DNA from: Oceanococcus sp041619555
Lineage (GTDB): Bacteria > Pseudomonadota > Gammaproteobacteria > Nevskiales > Oceanococcaceae
DNA: 64,000 bases
Assembly: GCA_041619555.1 (NCBI GenBank)
Contig: JBFKDQ010000009.1
Span: 1-64,000, forward strand
Direction: 5' to 3'
Under the pieces are notes generated by a model. It saw only the letters and a program-made list of their open reading frames with translations, was not told the origin of the DNA and did no database searches. Each line of letters starts with the position of its first letter. Positions within the stretch are counted from its first letter, which is position 1. Below, in pieces: positions 1 to 8,805 of this stretch. The translations under genes were made by a program, and so were the position numbers.

Positions 1-1189
1 CGGCACCACCGGGCTGCCCAAGGCCATCGTGCATGGCCATGGCGGGGTCCTGCTGGAATTGCACAAGATGCTCGGCCTGCATTGCGATCTGCAGGCCGGC
101 AGCCGGATGTTCTTCTATACCGCCTCGGGCTGGATCATGTGGAATATTCTGATGTCCGCCCTGCTCGTGGGCGCCAGTCCGGTGCTGTACGACGGCCATC
201 CCGCGGCGCCGGAGGTGGATATCCTCTGGCGCCTGGCAAGCGAATCCCGCGCCAGTCTGTTCGGCGCCAGCCCCACCTATCTGGCCCAGATGGAAAAGCA
301 TGGGATGCATCCCGGCCAGCAACATGAACTGGGGGCGCTGCGAGGCGTGCTGCTGACCGGTTCCCCGGCCACGCCGGAATCCATGGCCTGGCTGTACCAG
401 AAGGTGAAGGAGGATCTGTGGGTCACCTCGCAAAGCGGCGGCACCGATGTCGCCTCCGCCTTCGTCAATGGCAGCTGCATCCTGCCGGTCCATGCCGGCG
501 AGATTCAGGCCCGCGCCCTGGCGGTGGATGCACGGGCCTACAACGCATGCGGCGAAGCGGTGATGGGTGAGGTCGGCGAACTGGTCATCACCCAGCCCCT
601 GCCCTCCATGCCGCTGTATTTCTGGAATGACCCGCAGCAGACACGCTATCGCGCCGCCTATTTCGAGGATTTCCCCGGCGTCTGGCGGCATGGCGATTTT
701 TTCGAACTCAATGCCCGCGGCGGCTGTTTCATCCGCGGCCGCTCGGATTCCACCCTCAACCGTTACGGAGTCCGCATCGGCACCGCCGAGTTGTATCGCT
801 GCGTCGAAGCGCTGGAGGGCATCGACGATGCCCTGGTGGTCAATCTGGATCTGCCCGGCGGACAGTTCTACATGCCTCTGTTCCTGCAGCTGAGTCCGGG
901 CGCAACTCTGGATCAGGCCCTTCGCCAAGGCATCCGCGAGGCCCTGAGAACGCAGTGTTCACCGCGCCATGTGCCGGATGCGATGATCGCGGTTGCGGCC
1001 ATCCCTTACACCCTGACCGGCAAAAAGCTGGAGGTGCCGGTTCGCAAGATTCTCATGGGCAGCCCGGCGGACAAGGCAGCGAGCCGCGATGCCATGCAGA
1101 ATCCAGCGGCGCTCGACACATTCCTGGCCATCGCGGCCTCCGCCGAACACCGCCAGCGCCTCGGCCTGGAGCCGGCGGAGCCGGCCTGA
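1..1189 (+). CDS. Acetoacetyl-CoA synthetase-like acyl-CoA ligase (3' part only)
   Basis: The reading frame is open from the first base, so the gene begins left of the window; about 395 C-terminal residues are present. It opens inside the AMP-binding P-loop (GTTGLPK) and carries the usual adenylation motifs: SGGTD, then GVWRHGDFFE, and a C-terminal TLTGKKLEVP segment with the candidate catalytic lysine. The best internal comparison is the full-length acetoacetyl-CoA synthetase at 52960-54921, with which it shares long blocks such as AVHAGEIQ-type, PSMP.fWND and GVRIGTAE. The family joins a short acid or beta-keto acid to CoA with ATP. It converges on a thiolase gene, so a role in activating or recycling an acyl intermediate of the neighbouring catabolic genes is plausible. 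The substrate need not be acetoacetate. Confidence 0.85.
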   Translation, partial: GTTGLPKAIVHGHGGVLLELHKMLGLHCDLQAGSRMFFYTASGWIMWNILMSALLVGASPVLYDGHPAAPEVDILWRLASESRASLFGASPTYLAQMEKHGMHPGQQHELGALRGVLLTGSPATPESMAWLYQKVKEDLWVTSQSGGTDVASAFVNGSCILPVHAGEIQARALAVDARAYNACGEAVMGEVGELVITQPLPSMPLYFWNDPQQTRYRAAYFEDFPGVWRHGDFFELNARGGCFIRGRSDSTLNRYGVRIGTAELYRCVEALEGIDDALVVNLDLPGGQFYMPLFLQLSPGATLDQALRQGIREALRTQCSPRHVPDAMIAVAAIPYTLTGKKLEVPVRKILMGSPADKAASRDAMQNPAALDTFLAIAASAEHRQRLGLEPAEPA

Positions 1190-1278
1190 TCCGGCCCATC
1201 CCCGCGGGCCAATCCGCACGCACGGACACCGAGCGCTGACGCAAGACAGCGGCCTGCAAGGGGGCGATCAGGGCCTCA

Positions 1279-2463
1279 TCAGCTGGCCTGATACAGGGTC
1301 ACCACGCAGGCGCCGCCCAGTCCCAGATTGTGCTGCAATGCCAGCCGTGCGCCTTCGACCTGACGCGCCTCCGCCCGGCCGCGCAGTTGCTGGCTCAACT
1401 CGTAGCACTGGGCCAGGCCGGTGGCGCCCAGGGGATGCCCCTTGGACAGCAGGCCACCCGAAGGGTTGGTCACCACCCGCCCGCCATACGTGTTATCGCC
1501 GGCGGCGATGAAACCTGCCGCCTCGCCTTCGCCACACAGGCCCAGAGCCTCGTAGGTGATCAGCTCGTTGTGGGCGAAACAGTCATGCAGTTCGACCACA
1601 TCCAGATCCTGCGGATCAACGCCAGCCGCCGCATAGACCTCGTCGGCCGCCGCCCGCGCCATGTCATAGCCCACCAGACGCATCATGTCGCGCGCCTCGA
1701 AGGTGCTGGCGAAATCGGTTTTCAGCGACTGCGCCACGATCTGCACCGAGGTGTCGAGTCCCTGACTGCGGGCGAAATCGGCCGACACCAGCAGCGCGGC
1801 CGCCGCGCCGCAGGTGGGCGGACAGGCCATCAGCTTGTGCATGACCCCCGGCCAGAGCACGGTGGACGCCATCACGTCCTCCACCGTCACCTCCCGCCGG
1901 AACAGAGCGAGGGGGTTGTTGCGCGCATGGCGGCTGGCCTTGGCCCGAATTGCCGCCAGATCTTCCAGCCGGCTGCCATAGGTGTCCATATGGTGCTTGC
2001 CGGCGCCACCGAAGTAGCGCAAGGCCATCGGAATTTCGGCATGCCCGACCAGTTCGTCGCACAAGGCATCGAAATCGACAAAAGGCGTCGGGCGATCTGC
2101 AAACGCCATGCTCAGGGCGCCGGGCTGCATCTGCTCGAAGCCCAGCGCCAGCACGCAGTCCGCGGCGCCGGATGCAATCGCCTGGCGCGCCAGATACAGG
2201 GCGGTGGAACCGGTCGAACAGTTGTTGTTCACATTGATGATCGGGATGCCGCTCATGCCGACCCGATACAGCGCTTTCTGGCCACAGGTCGAATCGCCGT
2301 ACACATAGCCGGCCATGGCCTGCTGCACCTGCGCGTAGTCGACTCCGGCATCGGCCAGGGCGAGCCGGGCCGCCTGCGCCCCCATCACATCGTAATTTTC
2401 TGACTGGCCGGGCTTGGTGAAGGGAATCATCCCGACGCCGGCAACATGGACTGTCTGATTCAT
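1279..2463 (-). CDS. SCP-2/SCP-x type thiolase (lipid-transfer protein family)
   Basis: The 394-residue protein matches the SCP-2-like thiolase branch used in side-chain degradation of sterols and other branched acyl-CoAs. The nucleophile is expected at Cys82 in NVNNNCSTGS. A C-terminal GGLLSKGHPLGATG segment supplies the conserved histidine loop. Members cleave a 3-ketoacyl-CoA with CoA, but some lack activity or act as aldolase partners with a DUF35 protein. No DUF35 partner is present here. The gene lies 18 bases downstream of the SDR gene at 2482-3309 on the same strand, so the two probably form an operon (beta-hydroxyacyl oxidation followed by thiolysis). The product class is well supported; the substrate is unknown. 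Confidence 0.87.
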   Translation of the reverse strand: MNQTVHVAGVGMIPFTKPGQSENYDVMGAQAARLALADAGVDYAQVQQAMAGYVYGDSTCGQKALYRVGMSGIPIINVNNNCSTGSTALYLARQAIASGAADCVLALGFEQMQPGALSMAFADRPTPFVDFDALCDELVGHAEIPMALRYFGGAGKHHMDTYGSRLEDLAAIRAKASRHARNNPLALFRREVTVEDVMASTVLWPGVMHKLMACPPTCGAAAALLVSADFARSQGLDTSVQIVAQSLKTDFASTFEARDMMRLVGYDMARAAADEVYAAAGVDPQDLDVVELHDCFAHNELITYEALGLCGEGEAAGFIAAGDNTYGGRVVTNPSGGLLSKGHPLGATGLAQCYELSQQLRGRAEARQVEGARLALQHNLGLGGACVVTLYQAS

Positions 2464-2481
2464 GGCATTTTGCTCCTGGCC

Positions 2482-3309
2482 TCAGACCTGCAGGCCGCCG
2501 CCGACAACCAGCACCTGGCCGGTCACGTAATTGGATTCGGGGCAGCAGAACAGGTACACCCCATCGGCCGCCTCCTCCGGACTGCCGGCCCGCCCCATCG
2601 GGATCATGGATTTGAAGGCCTCGACACCGGCGCGCGGAATTCCCACCGGCACCTGCTTGCCCTCCACTTCGATGGTGGTCTTCTGATCCACCGCCTGGGT
2701 CATACGCGTTTCGATCAGTCCGAATGCCACGCAATTGACATTCACATTCAGCCGCCCCCATTCCTTGGCCAGAGTGCGGGTCAGACCGGTCACCGCCGCC
2801 TTCATCGAGGCGTAATTGGCCTGCCCGGCGTTGCCGCCCAAGCCTGCCAGGGAAGAAATATTGACCACCTTGCGATAGACCGGCTGGCCCTGCCCGGCCT
2901 CCTGTTTCGCCACGCTGCGGATGTGCTGGCCGGCCGCACGCAGAATGCGGAAGGGGGCCTTGAGGTGGACCTCGTACATCGCATCGAACTGTTCGTCCGA
3001 CATCTTGTGAATCATGGCGTCCCAGGTGTAACCGGCACTGTTGACGATGATATGAACATCACCGAACGCATCCAGCGCCGCCGCGACGAAATTTTCGGCG
3101 AATGCAGGGGCGCTGACGCTGCCGGCGAAAGCCAGGGCCTGCCCGCCGGCCGCCTTGATCTCGGCGACCACCGCCTCGGCCGGTTCGGCATCCAGGTCAT
3201 TGACCACGACGCGGGCGCCCTCGCTCGCCAGTTTCAGACACACCGCGCGTCCGATTCCGCGACCGCCACCCGTCACCAGGGCAACCCGCCCATCAAGCTT
3301 GCTCATCAT
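2482..3309 (-). CDS. SDR-family dehydrogenase (3-hydroxyacyl-CoA dehydrogenase / FabG-like)
   Basis: This is a classical short-chain dehydrogenase of 275 residues. The cofactor motif TGGGRGIG lies at residues 13-20, NSAG at about 90-93, the catalytic Ser at 152/153 (ISS) and YASMK at 166-170. The family oxidises or reduces hydroxyl/keto groups with NAD(P). Its similarity to FabG/17-beta-HSD4-type enzymes and its position directly upstream of a thiolase suggest it oxidises a 3-hydroxyacyl-CoA. The start is one of two tandem ATGs (3309 or 3306). It is divergent from the crotonase gene at 3468, and the shared 158-base spacer contains a promoter/operator-like element. Confidence 0.88.
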   Translation of the reverse strand: MMSKLDGRVALVTGGGRGIGRAVCLKLASEGARVVVNDLDAEPAEAVVAEIKAAGGQALAFAGSVSAPAFAENFVAAALDAFGDVHIIVNSAGYTWDAMIHKMSDEQFDAMYEVHLKAPFRILRAAGQHIRSVAKQEAGQGQPVYRKVVNISSLAGLGGNAGQANYASMKAAVTGLTRTLAKEWGRLNVNVNCVAFGLIETRMTQAVDQKTTIEVEGKQVPVGIPRAGVEAFKSMIPMGRAGSPEEAADGVYLFCCPESNYVTGQVLVVGGGLQV

Positions 3310-3424
3310 CTCTCTCCAGAATACGCAGCCGGACTGCGCGAAATTCTTGCTTCATCGGCCCCATGCCCTGCCCTGCAACGGGCTTGCCAGGCCACGGGCA
3401 CTGGCCTTCAGGTTCATGACCACG

Positions 3425-3446
3425 TATATTTTCTAACAAACGTAAG
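3425..3446 (+). promoter_or_regulatory. Candidate promoter -10 and overlapping near-palindrome in divergent spacer
   Basis: TATATT at 3425-3430 resembles a -10 box for the crotonase gene, with no convincing -35. It is followed at 3433-3446 by CTAACAAACGTAAG, whose CTAAC/GTAAG half-sites match in four of five positions as an inverted repeat. A repressor bound there would cover the expected transcription start. That is typical of TetR-family operators in acyl-CoA catabolic clusters, but no regulator gene is in view, so this is inference. Confidence 0.3.
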
Positions 3447-3467
3447 GTAGTTTTTCAAGGAAGCAAG

Positions 3468-4286
3468 ATGGCAGAAGACCCGCAGAGCAGCCTGGTGATC
3501 CGCCAGGACCACGGACCGGTTCGCCGGCTGATGATGAATCGGCCCGCTGCCCACAACAGCCTGACCGTGGCGATGACCAAGGCCCTGCTCGAGGCGCTGG
3601 CGCAGGCGCAGGCTGATCCGGAAGTGCGCGCGCTGATCATCAGCGGCAGCGGTTCCAGTTTCTGCGCCGGCGGCGATCTGAAGGAACTGCTGGCGCAGGG
3701 CGAGGCCATCGGTGACTACATCGACCAGGCCATGCGGGACTGTCACAATCCCTTGATTCTGAATCTCAGCCGTTGCCGCATGCCGGTGGTCTGCGCGGTC
3801 AATGGTGCCGCGGTCGGCGCCGGGGTCGGCCTCGCCCTGGCCGGCGATTTCTGCCTCGCCAGCGACACCACCCAGTTCCACCTGCCTTTCGTGCCCAGCC
3901 TGGGCATCGTGCCGGACGCAGGCTGCAGTTGGTTCCTGAGCCAGGCTCTGGGCTATCGCAGGGCACTCGGTCACATTTTGAGCGGGGAGCCGCTATCGGC
4001 CGAGACCGCACACCAGGCCGGCCTGGTCTGGGCCTGCGTCGATCCCGAGGAGCTGGAGGCGCGGGCGCTGACGCTGGCGCAGCAACTCGCCCGCCTGCCG
4101 GCCGTCGCCGCAACCCGCGCTCGAGGCCTGCTGGCCGCCGCGCACGATCAAGATCTTGAGACCCAGCTGGCCATGGAACACCGCCTGCAATGCGAAAGCT
4201 TTCTGGATGCCCCGGCCCGCGAAGGCCTGGCCGCGATTCGCGAACGACGCAGCCCCGATTTCACCCGAGTGCACAGCGATGCCTGA
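3468..4286 (+). CDS. Enoyl-CoA hydratase/isomerase (crotonase) family protein
   Basis: The 272-residue protein has the crotonase oxyanion-hole segments SSFCAGGDLKE (about 63-73) and VNGAAVGAGVGLALAGD (about 111-127). At the usual second acidic catalytic position it has IVPDAGCSW, with Asp150 instead of Glu, as in PaaG-like isomerases. It could therefore hydrate an enoyl-CoA or shift a double bond. An AAGGA ribosome-binding sequence sits six bases before the ATG at 3468. The stop overlaps the next gene's ATG by eight bases, implying translational coupling with the downstream hydrolase. Confidence 0.88.
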   Translation: MAEDPQSSLVIRQDHGPVRRLMMNRPAAHNSLTVAMTKALLEALAQAQADPEVRALIISGSGSSFCAGGDLKELLAQGEAIGDYIDQAMRDCHNPLILNLSRCRMPVVCAVNGAAVGAGVGLALAGDFCLASDTTQFHLPFVPSLGIVPDAGCSWFLSQALGYRRALGHILSGEPLSAETAHQAGLVWACVDPEELEARALTLAQQLARLPAVAATRARGLLAAAHDQDLETQLAMEHRLQCESFLDAPAREGLAAIRERRSPDFTRVHSDA

Positions 4287-5580
4287 AGCCACCTTCCCGA
4301 CCCCAAGCAGGAACGTCCTCATGTACAACCCCCTGCGCCGCTATTCCCGGCTCGTGCCGGTGCCTCAGGACCTGAGCGCAGTCACCGACATCGGACCGGA
4401 AACGCCCGAGACCGCAGTCGGCCTGAGACCAGGCAGCGTCGATGCCCTGTGGTCACGCGTGACCGCGCTGTACGCCACCGGCGTGCAACCCGGCATGCAG
4501 CTGTGCGTGCGCCACCGAGGCCAGGTGGTGCTGGACCGTGCGATCGGCAATCTGCGGGTCGCGCCCGGCGCAGCGGATGCCGCGCCGCTTGCGACCACCT
4601 CGCCGGTCAACCTGTTCTCGGCCGGCAAGGCGGTGACCGCGATGCTGATGCACAAGCTCGCCGAACTGGGTTGCCTGCACCTGGATGATCCGGTTGCCGC
4701 GCACATCAGCGGCTTCGAAAGGCATGGCAAGGGCAAGATCCGCATCCGCCAGCTGCTTGCCCATCGCGCCGCCCTGCACCGCATGCCCATCGGCTTGGCG
4801 GATGATTTCGATCTCGGCCTACTGGGTGACGCAGACACCGTGCGCGAACTCATCCTCGAACTGAAGCCACAGGGCAAGATCGGCGGAGCACCTGCCTACC
4901 ATGCGCTGACCGCGGGTTTCGTGCTCGGCGAGATCATGCGCCAGAGCAGCGGCCAGGCACCGCAGGAACTGCTGAAGCAGCACATCAAGACGCCGCTGAA
5001 CATGCGCTGGCTGGATTTTGGCGTGGACGCCGCGCAACAGGCCCTGATCGCGGAAAACGCCGCCACCGGCGTGATGCCCGGACCGCTGGCCTGGCACATG
5101 CAGCGCATAGTCGGCGCGCCTTTCGATTTCGCCGTCGAGATGTCGAATGACCCGCGTTTTCTGACCGCCCTGATTCCGGCGGCCAATGTCATCTCCACGG
5201 CGCGCGACATCAGCCGCCTGTATCAATGCCTGCTGGACGCAGGCCAGCACCAGGGCCAGGCGGTCTTCGACGCCGAAACCGTGCGCCAGGCGCTCACGCC
5301 GGACCGGCGCCGCCCCAGCATCGATCGCAAAATCGGCATTCCGATCCGCTACTCCGCCGGCTTCATGCTGGGCCACGCCGGACTCGGCCTCTACGGCTGG
5401 AATCGGCATCACACCTTCGGCCATCTGGGCCTGTCCAACACCCTGACCTGGGCTCGTAGCGACACGCAGACCTGCGTCGCCCTGCTGGCCACCGGCAAGC
5501 CGGTGCTGGGCCCGCATCTGGCCCAGCTGCTGCGCCTGTTCTCCGGACTCAACGCCTTTTGCGAGAACCGCATCGCCTGA
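4279..5580 (+). CDS. Serine hydrolase of the beta-lactamase (class C / EstB-like) family
   Basis: The protein is 433 residues from the ATG at 4279, which overlaps the crotonase stop; an internal ATG at 4321 is an alternative. The catalytic SxxK motif is Ser114-Ala-Gly-Lys117, and a YHALTAG segment around Tyr207 fits the second motif. A late HTFGHLG stretch resembles the family's FGHxG block. No signal peptide is evident, so this looks like a cytoplasmic esterase or lactone/amide hydrolase rather than an antibiotic-resistance enzyme. Its place between a crotonase and a Rieske oxygenase suggests a hydrolytic step on a catabolic intermediate. Confidence 0.82.
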   Translation: MPEATFPTPSRNVLMYNPLRRYSRLVPVPQDLSAVTDIGPETPETAVGLRPGSVDALWSRVTALYATGVQPGMQLCVRHRGQVVLDRAIGNLRVAPGAADAAPLATTSPVNLFSAGKAVTAMLMHKLAELGCLHLDDPVAAHISGFERHGKGKIRIRQLLAHRAALHRMPIGLADDFDLGLLGDADTVRELILELKPQGKIGGAPAYHALTAGFVLGEIMRQSSGQAPQELLKQHIKTPLNMRWLDFGVDAAQQALIAENAATGVMPGPLAWHMQRIVGAPFDFAVEMSNDPRFLTALIPAANVISTARDISRLYQCLLDAGQHQGQAVFDAETVRQALTPDRRRPSIDRKIGIPIRYSAGFMLGHAGLGLYGWNRHHTFGHLGLSNTLTWARSDTQTCVALLATGKPVLGPHLAQLLRLFSGLNAFCENRIA

Positions 5581-5609
5581 AGCCGATCGAAACCGCAGAC
5601 GTCCATGCG

Positions 5610-6803
5610 ATGAATAACCAGTTTCTGCAAGCATTGGCCAGCCGCGTTCAGGCCTGCGTTCGCAGCGGTGAGCGTGAGGGCATCGGCCAGGGTGGAGCGA
5701 GCCAGCCTGTCGCCTCCTACACGGCACAGACTCGATGGCAGCAGGAGCGCGAAACCGTGTTTCGCCGCTATCCGATGATCGCGGCCCGCGGCGAAGACCT
5801 GACAGAACCGGGCCAATGGCTGGGCCTCACGCTTGCTTCGGTGCCCGTCCTGCTTGCTCGGGATGCAAACGGGCAGTTGCGCGCCTTTCTCAATGCCTGC
5901 CGCCACCGCGGCACGCAGTTGCTCGAGCCTGGCGAGCGCCATTGCAATACCACCATCAGCTGCCCCTATCACGGCTGGACCTACGCTGCCGATGGCCGCT
6001 TGCGCGGCCTGCCACATGCCGGTGCCTTTGCCGATCTGGATCGGGCCGTACACGGCCTCGCGCGTCTGCCGTGCGCGGAACGGCACGGCTTCATCTGGGT
6101 CTGCCCAGCTCCGAATGACGCTGCGCTCGACATCCAGAGCTGGCTCGGCGAGATCGATGACGATTTCTGCAGCTTCGAATTGTCCGCCCATGTCAGCCAT
6201 GCCACCGGCCATTCCAGCGTCCGTGCCAACTGGAAGCTCTGCATCGACGCCTTCCTCGAGGGCTACCACCTGCGCGTCCTGCACCGGGACTCCGTCGGCC
6301 CCTATTTCAAGGATGCGTTCACCGCCAGCGATGCCATCGGCCCCCACTACCGGATCGCCGTGGCCCGCGCCAGCCTGCCCGACACCGGAACGATCGACCT
6401 GCGCCAGGACCTTTCCTTCGCCTATTTCATTTTTCCGAATCAGATCTTTGTCGTTCATCCCGACTACATCAGCCAGATGAGCGTGATGCCGACGACCGTG
6501 CACGATTCGTCCTGGTGCCACCGGATGCTCATCCCGGCCACCCACCAGACAGCGGCGCTGCAGGCGCACTGGGACGCCAGTTTCCAGCTCATCGAGGGCC
6601 AGGTCTTTCAGGCCGAGGATCTGCACTGCGCCGAGCGCATGCAACGCGGCCTGGAATCAGGCGCCAACGAGCACCTGCTCTTCGGCGAATTGGAAAGGTT
6701 GCTGATCGGCTTTCACGCCAGTCTTGACATCGCAGCAAACGGTGACGGCCAATGGAGTCGCCTGCGACATGGGAATTCGACCAGTGCTCCGCAGCCGCGC
6801 TGA
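5610..6803 (+). CDS. Rieske [2Fe-2S] aromatic-ring-hydroxylating oxygenase, alpha subunit
   Basis: The 397-residue protein has an N-terminal Rieske domain with Cys97-x-His99 and Cys118-x2-His121 (NACRHRG and CPYHGW) as cluster ligands. The C-terminal catalytic domain shows DAFLEGYHLRVLH, whose His220 and His225 are the expected mononuclear iron ligands, with Asp213 as the bridging acid. The family inserts dioxygen into aromatic or aliphatic C-H bonds and needs a ferredoxin/reductase, not encoded nearby. The ATG at 5610 was chosen because the earlier start at 5559 would overlap the preceding gene. No beta subunit is adjacent, so a homotrimeric oxygenase is likely. The substrate is unknown. Confidence 0.88.
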   Translation: MNNQFLQALASRVQACVRSGEREGIGQGGASQPVASYTAQTRWQQERETVFRRYPMIAARGEDLTEPGQWLGLTLASVPVLLARDANGQLRAFLNACRHRGTQLLEPGERHCNTTISCPYHGWTYAADGRLRGLPHAGAFADLDRAVHGLARLPCAERHGFIWVCPAPNDAALDIQSWLGEIDDDFCSFELSAHVSHATGHSSVRANWKLCIDAFLEGYHLRVLHRDSVGPYFKDAFTASDAIGPHYRIAVARASLPDTGTIDLRQDLSFAYFIFPNQIFVVHPDYISQMSVMPTTVHDSSWCHRMLIPATHQTAALQAHWDASFQLIEGQVFQAEDLHCAERMQRGLESGANEHLLFGELERLLIGFHASLDIAANGDGQWSRLRHGNSTSAPQPR

Positions 6804-6907
6804 CAGCAGAGCCTTCCTGCCACTCCACATCCGCCGCCTTGCCACAGCCCAATCTGGGACTTCAATCGACGCCTAATCGCCCGCTTGGCTTCCAGGCTCC
6901 AGCCTGG

Positions 6908-8485
6908 TCAAATCTGGACGTCCGCAGGTTCGGCGACGCGAGCCCGCCTGACCCAGACTTGATTGAGGCGATCAAAATAGTGCGCAAGCGCCGCCAACAC
7001 TGCACCCAAGCTTTCCTGCTCCAGCTCGAACTGCTCGCCGAGCATCCGGACTTCCGCCAATACGTCTTCACGCAGGCGCTTTCTGGCTCGATTTTCCACT
7101 CGACTTTTCTCCGCGCTCGAGGCCTTGAAAAATAGATGAACAGACGCGCAGGCCTGAAACCATTCATCACTGGAGTTGCCATGTCTGACGCAACACTGCC
7201 GCATCCAAGGCACGAGGATGCGCGACAGAACCTCCCGCACCGAAGGATCCAAATGCTCATCGGATGTGTATTTTTGTAAGGCTTCCGCGACGCAAATTTG
7301 CGCCGCCTGCTCGTTTTCGAGCGCAGTCTTCTCGTGGAGACGAGAATCCTGCTGCCCCGACTCAGCAGAAATTTCGAGCTGTCGCAGACCGTTTTCGAAA
7401 TCTGCAATCGACCGACCTCCCGACTGACTGATGGCAGCCACCACATCTGCAATTCTTTGCCAATCATCCACAGACGCCATCGTGTCCTGATGGCTGATCT
7501 CCCTGACCATTCGCACCAGAACACGAACAGGATTTCTTGGCGTTTCGAATTGGGCTGGATCAAGCATTCTTTGCACAAACACCGGCTCGACCAACTGACA
7601 CAGCATGACCCGGCTACGCGCGCCGAGATCGGCGTCAACAAGAAGATTCAGGAAGTCCCCTTCGAATTTCGCCAGCTCGACCAGCTGCTGGCCGTTCAGA
7701 TTCTGCTGTGCCTCTGCATTGAAATATTCCTCAATCAAGGCCGGCAGCTTATCGCGCAATGCTTGCGTAGCACATACGGCGTCGACTTCGAAAAGCGCAT
7801 CCAGCAGATGGATCTTGAGCCGTTTGGCGACTTGCGCCGGCGTCATGTTGAGCTGTCTCTGGTCGCCACGCCCGTAAGCCAGAAACCGGCCGCGAAGACC
7901 ACTTTTCTGCAAGGTACGATTGAGTCTGGTGTAGAAATCCAGCAGAAATTTTCCGTTGTTCTCCGCAAAATGATCAATGATCACAAACTGCACTGAATTC
8001 GGAATGTCCAGAGTCGTCATTACGTACTGCAGGGAAGACGCAATATGCTCGGCGCCCAATGCTTTCGAATTGATCAGAAATCCATTGATATTCAACAATT
8101 CCAGACAATTTTCCAGCCTCGCCGACTCCGCATAGGCACGCTCGTAGAAATTCTTGTTAATGCGCGCTTTCGCTTGAGCCAGATCCAGACTTTCGTGATC
8201 CATCAGCCTGAGATAATGGATTTCTTGAAAATCCTTGTAACTCGGCGCAACCAGTCCCCGGGCAACTAGATCGAATACGCGCCAGACAATGTCCTTTTTC
8301 TTTTCGCGCAATAGCCTCGCCGCCATGCGCATGTGCTGCCTTTTTTCTTCATCCTTGATCTGCGGCCATTTCTCCACCAGCGACTGCATGCTGTACTCAA
8401 GATACTGATCCAGGCTGGATGGCAGGATATTGCGAACTTCAACCTCAAGATCGGCCAGTGCTTCCAGTGCGGTATCGACTTCCAT
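6908..8485 (-). CDS. DUF1631 family protein of lower GC content
   Basis: The 525-residue soluble, largely helical protein resembles DUF1631. It has the acidic LMDHESLDLAQAKARI-type segment, then an NxxxLGAEHIAS-like block and an FLLDFYTRLNRTLQ helix near the middle, in the family order. No enzymatic motif is visible and the function of the family is not established. Members I know are usually longer, so this may be a short variant. The gene is compositionally distinct: bases 7981-8040 contain 29 G+C of 60, against 39 of 60 at 9121-9180 in the next gene. It stands alone, converging on the Rieske gene and divergent from the alcohol dehydrogenase. Horizontal acquisition is possible but unproven. 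Confidence 0.6.
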   Translation of the reverse strand: MEVDTALEALADLEVEVRNILPSSLDQYLEYSMQSLVEKWPQIKDEEKRQHMRMAARLLREKKKDIVWRVFDLVARGLVAPSYKDFQEIHYLRLMDHESLDLAQAKARINKNFYERAYAESARLENCLELLNINGFLINSKALGAEHIASSLQYVMTTLDIPNSVQFVIIDHFAENNGKFLLDFYTRLNRTLQKSGLRGRFLAYGRGDQRQLNMTPAQVAKRLKIHLLDALFEVDAVCATQALRDKLPALIEEYFNAEAQQNLNGQQLVELAKFEGDFLNLLVDADLGARSRVMLCQLVEPVFVQRMLDPAQFETPRNPVRVLVRMVREISHQDTMASVDDWQRIADVVAAISQSGGRSIADFENGLRQLEISAESGQQDSRLHEKTALENEQAAQICVAEALQKYTSDEHLDPSVREVLSRILVPWMRQCCVRHGNSSDEWFQACASVHLFFKASSAEKSRVENRARKRLREDVLAEVRMLGEQFELEQESLGAVLAALAHYFDRLNQVWVRRARVAEPADVQI

Positions 8486-8805
8486 TCGCGCTCTCGTAAC
8501 AAATTCTTAAGCCAAGGCCAACGCCGCGCTGACCCGAGACTCATCTCGCACCAGTCCGCGCTAGATTGCAAGCCCTGAACTGATCGGGCGCAAGCTAGGA
8601 ACAGGTCCAGAACCGCACGCTCGCGGATTCCGACGTGCCAACTGACATCCGTGCCATGCGGCCTGCGCCCCCTGCCCTCGGGCCGACCCGTTCAAGCTGC
8701 CGGCCGTTGCAATCCCTTGGGCGGGATGGCCAGCGGCCTGCTCCTGCCTGCTAAACTGGGAAACTATCTGAAGTAACCATGTGCTAATGCCAGGGGGTAA
8801 GGCCA
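8486..8805. other. Intergenic spacer between divergent DUF1631 and Fe-alcohol dehydrogenase genes
   Basis: These 320 bases hold no convincing gene. They must contain promoters for both flanking genes, but no clear -35/-10 pair was found. The last bases (GGGGGTAAGG just before 8806) give a strong ribosome-binding site for the alcohol dehydrogenase. Confidence 0.5.

Noticed and set aside
1190..1278. GGCCC/GGGCC hairpin between convergent ligase and thiolase genes
   Set aside because: It has only five base pairs and no T tract, so it is not distinguishable from chance at this GC content.
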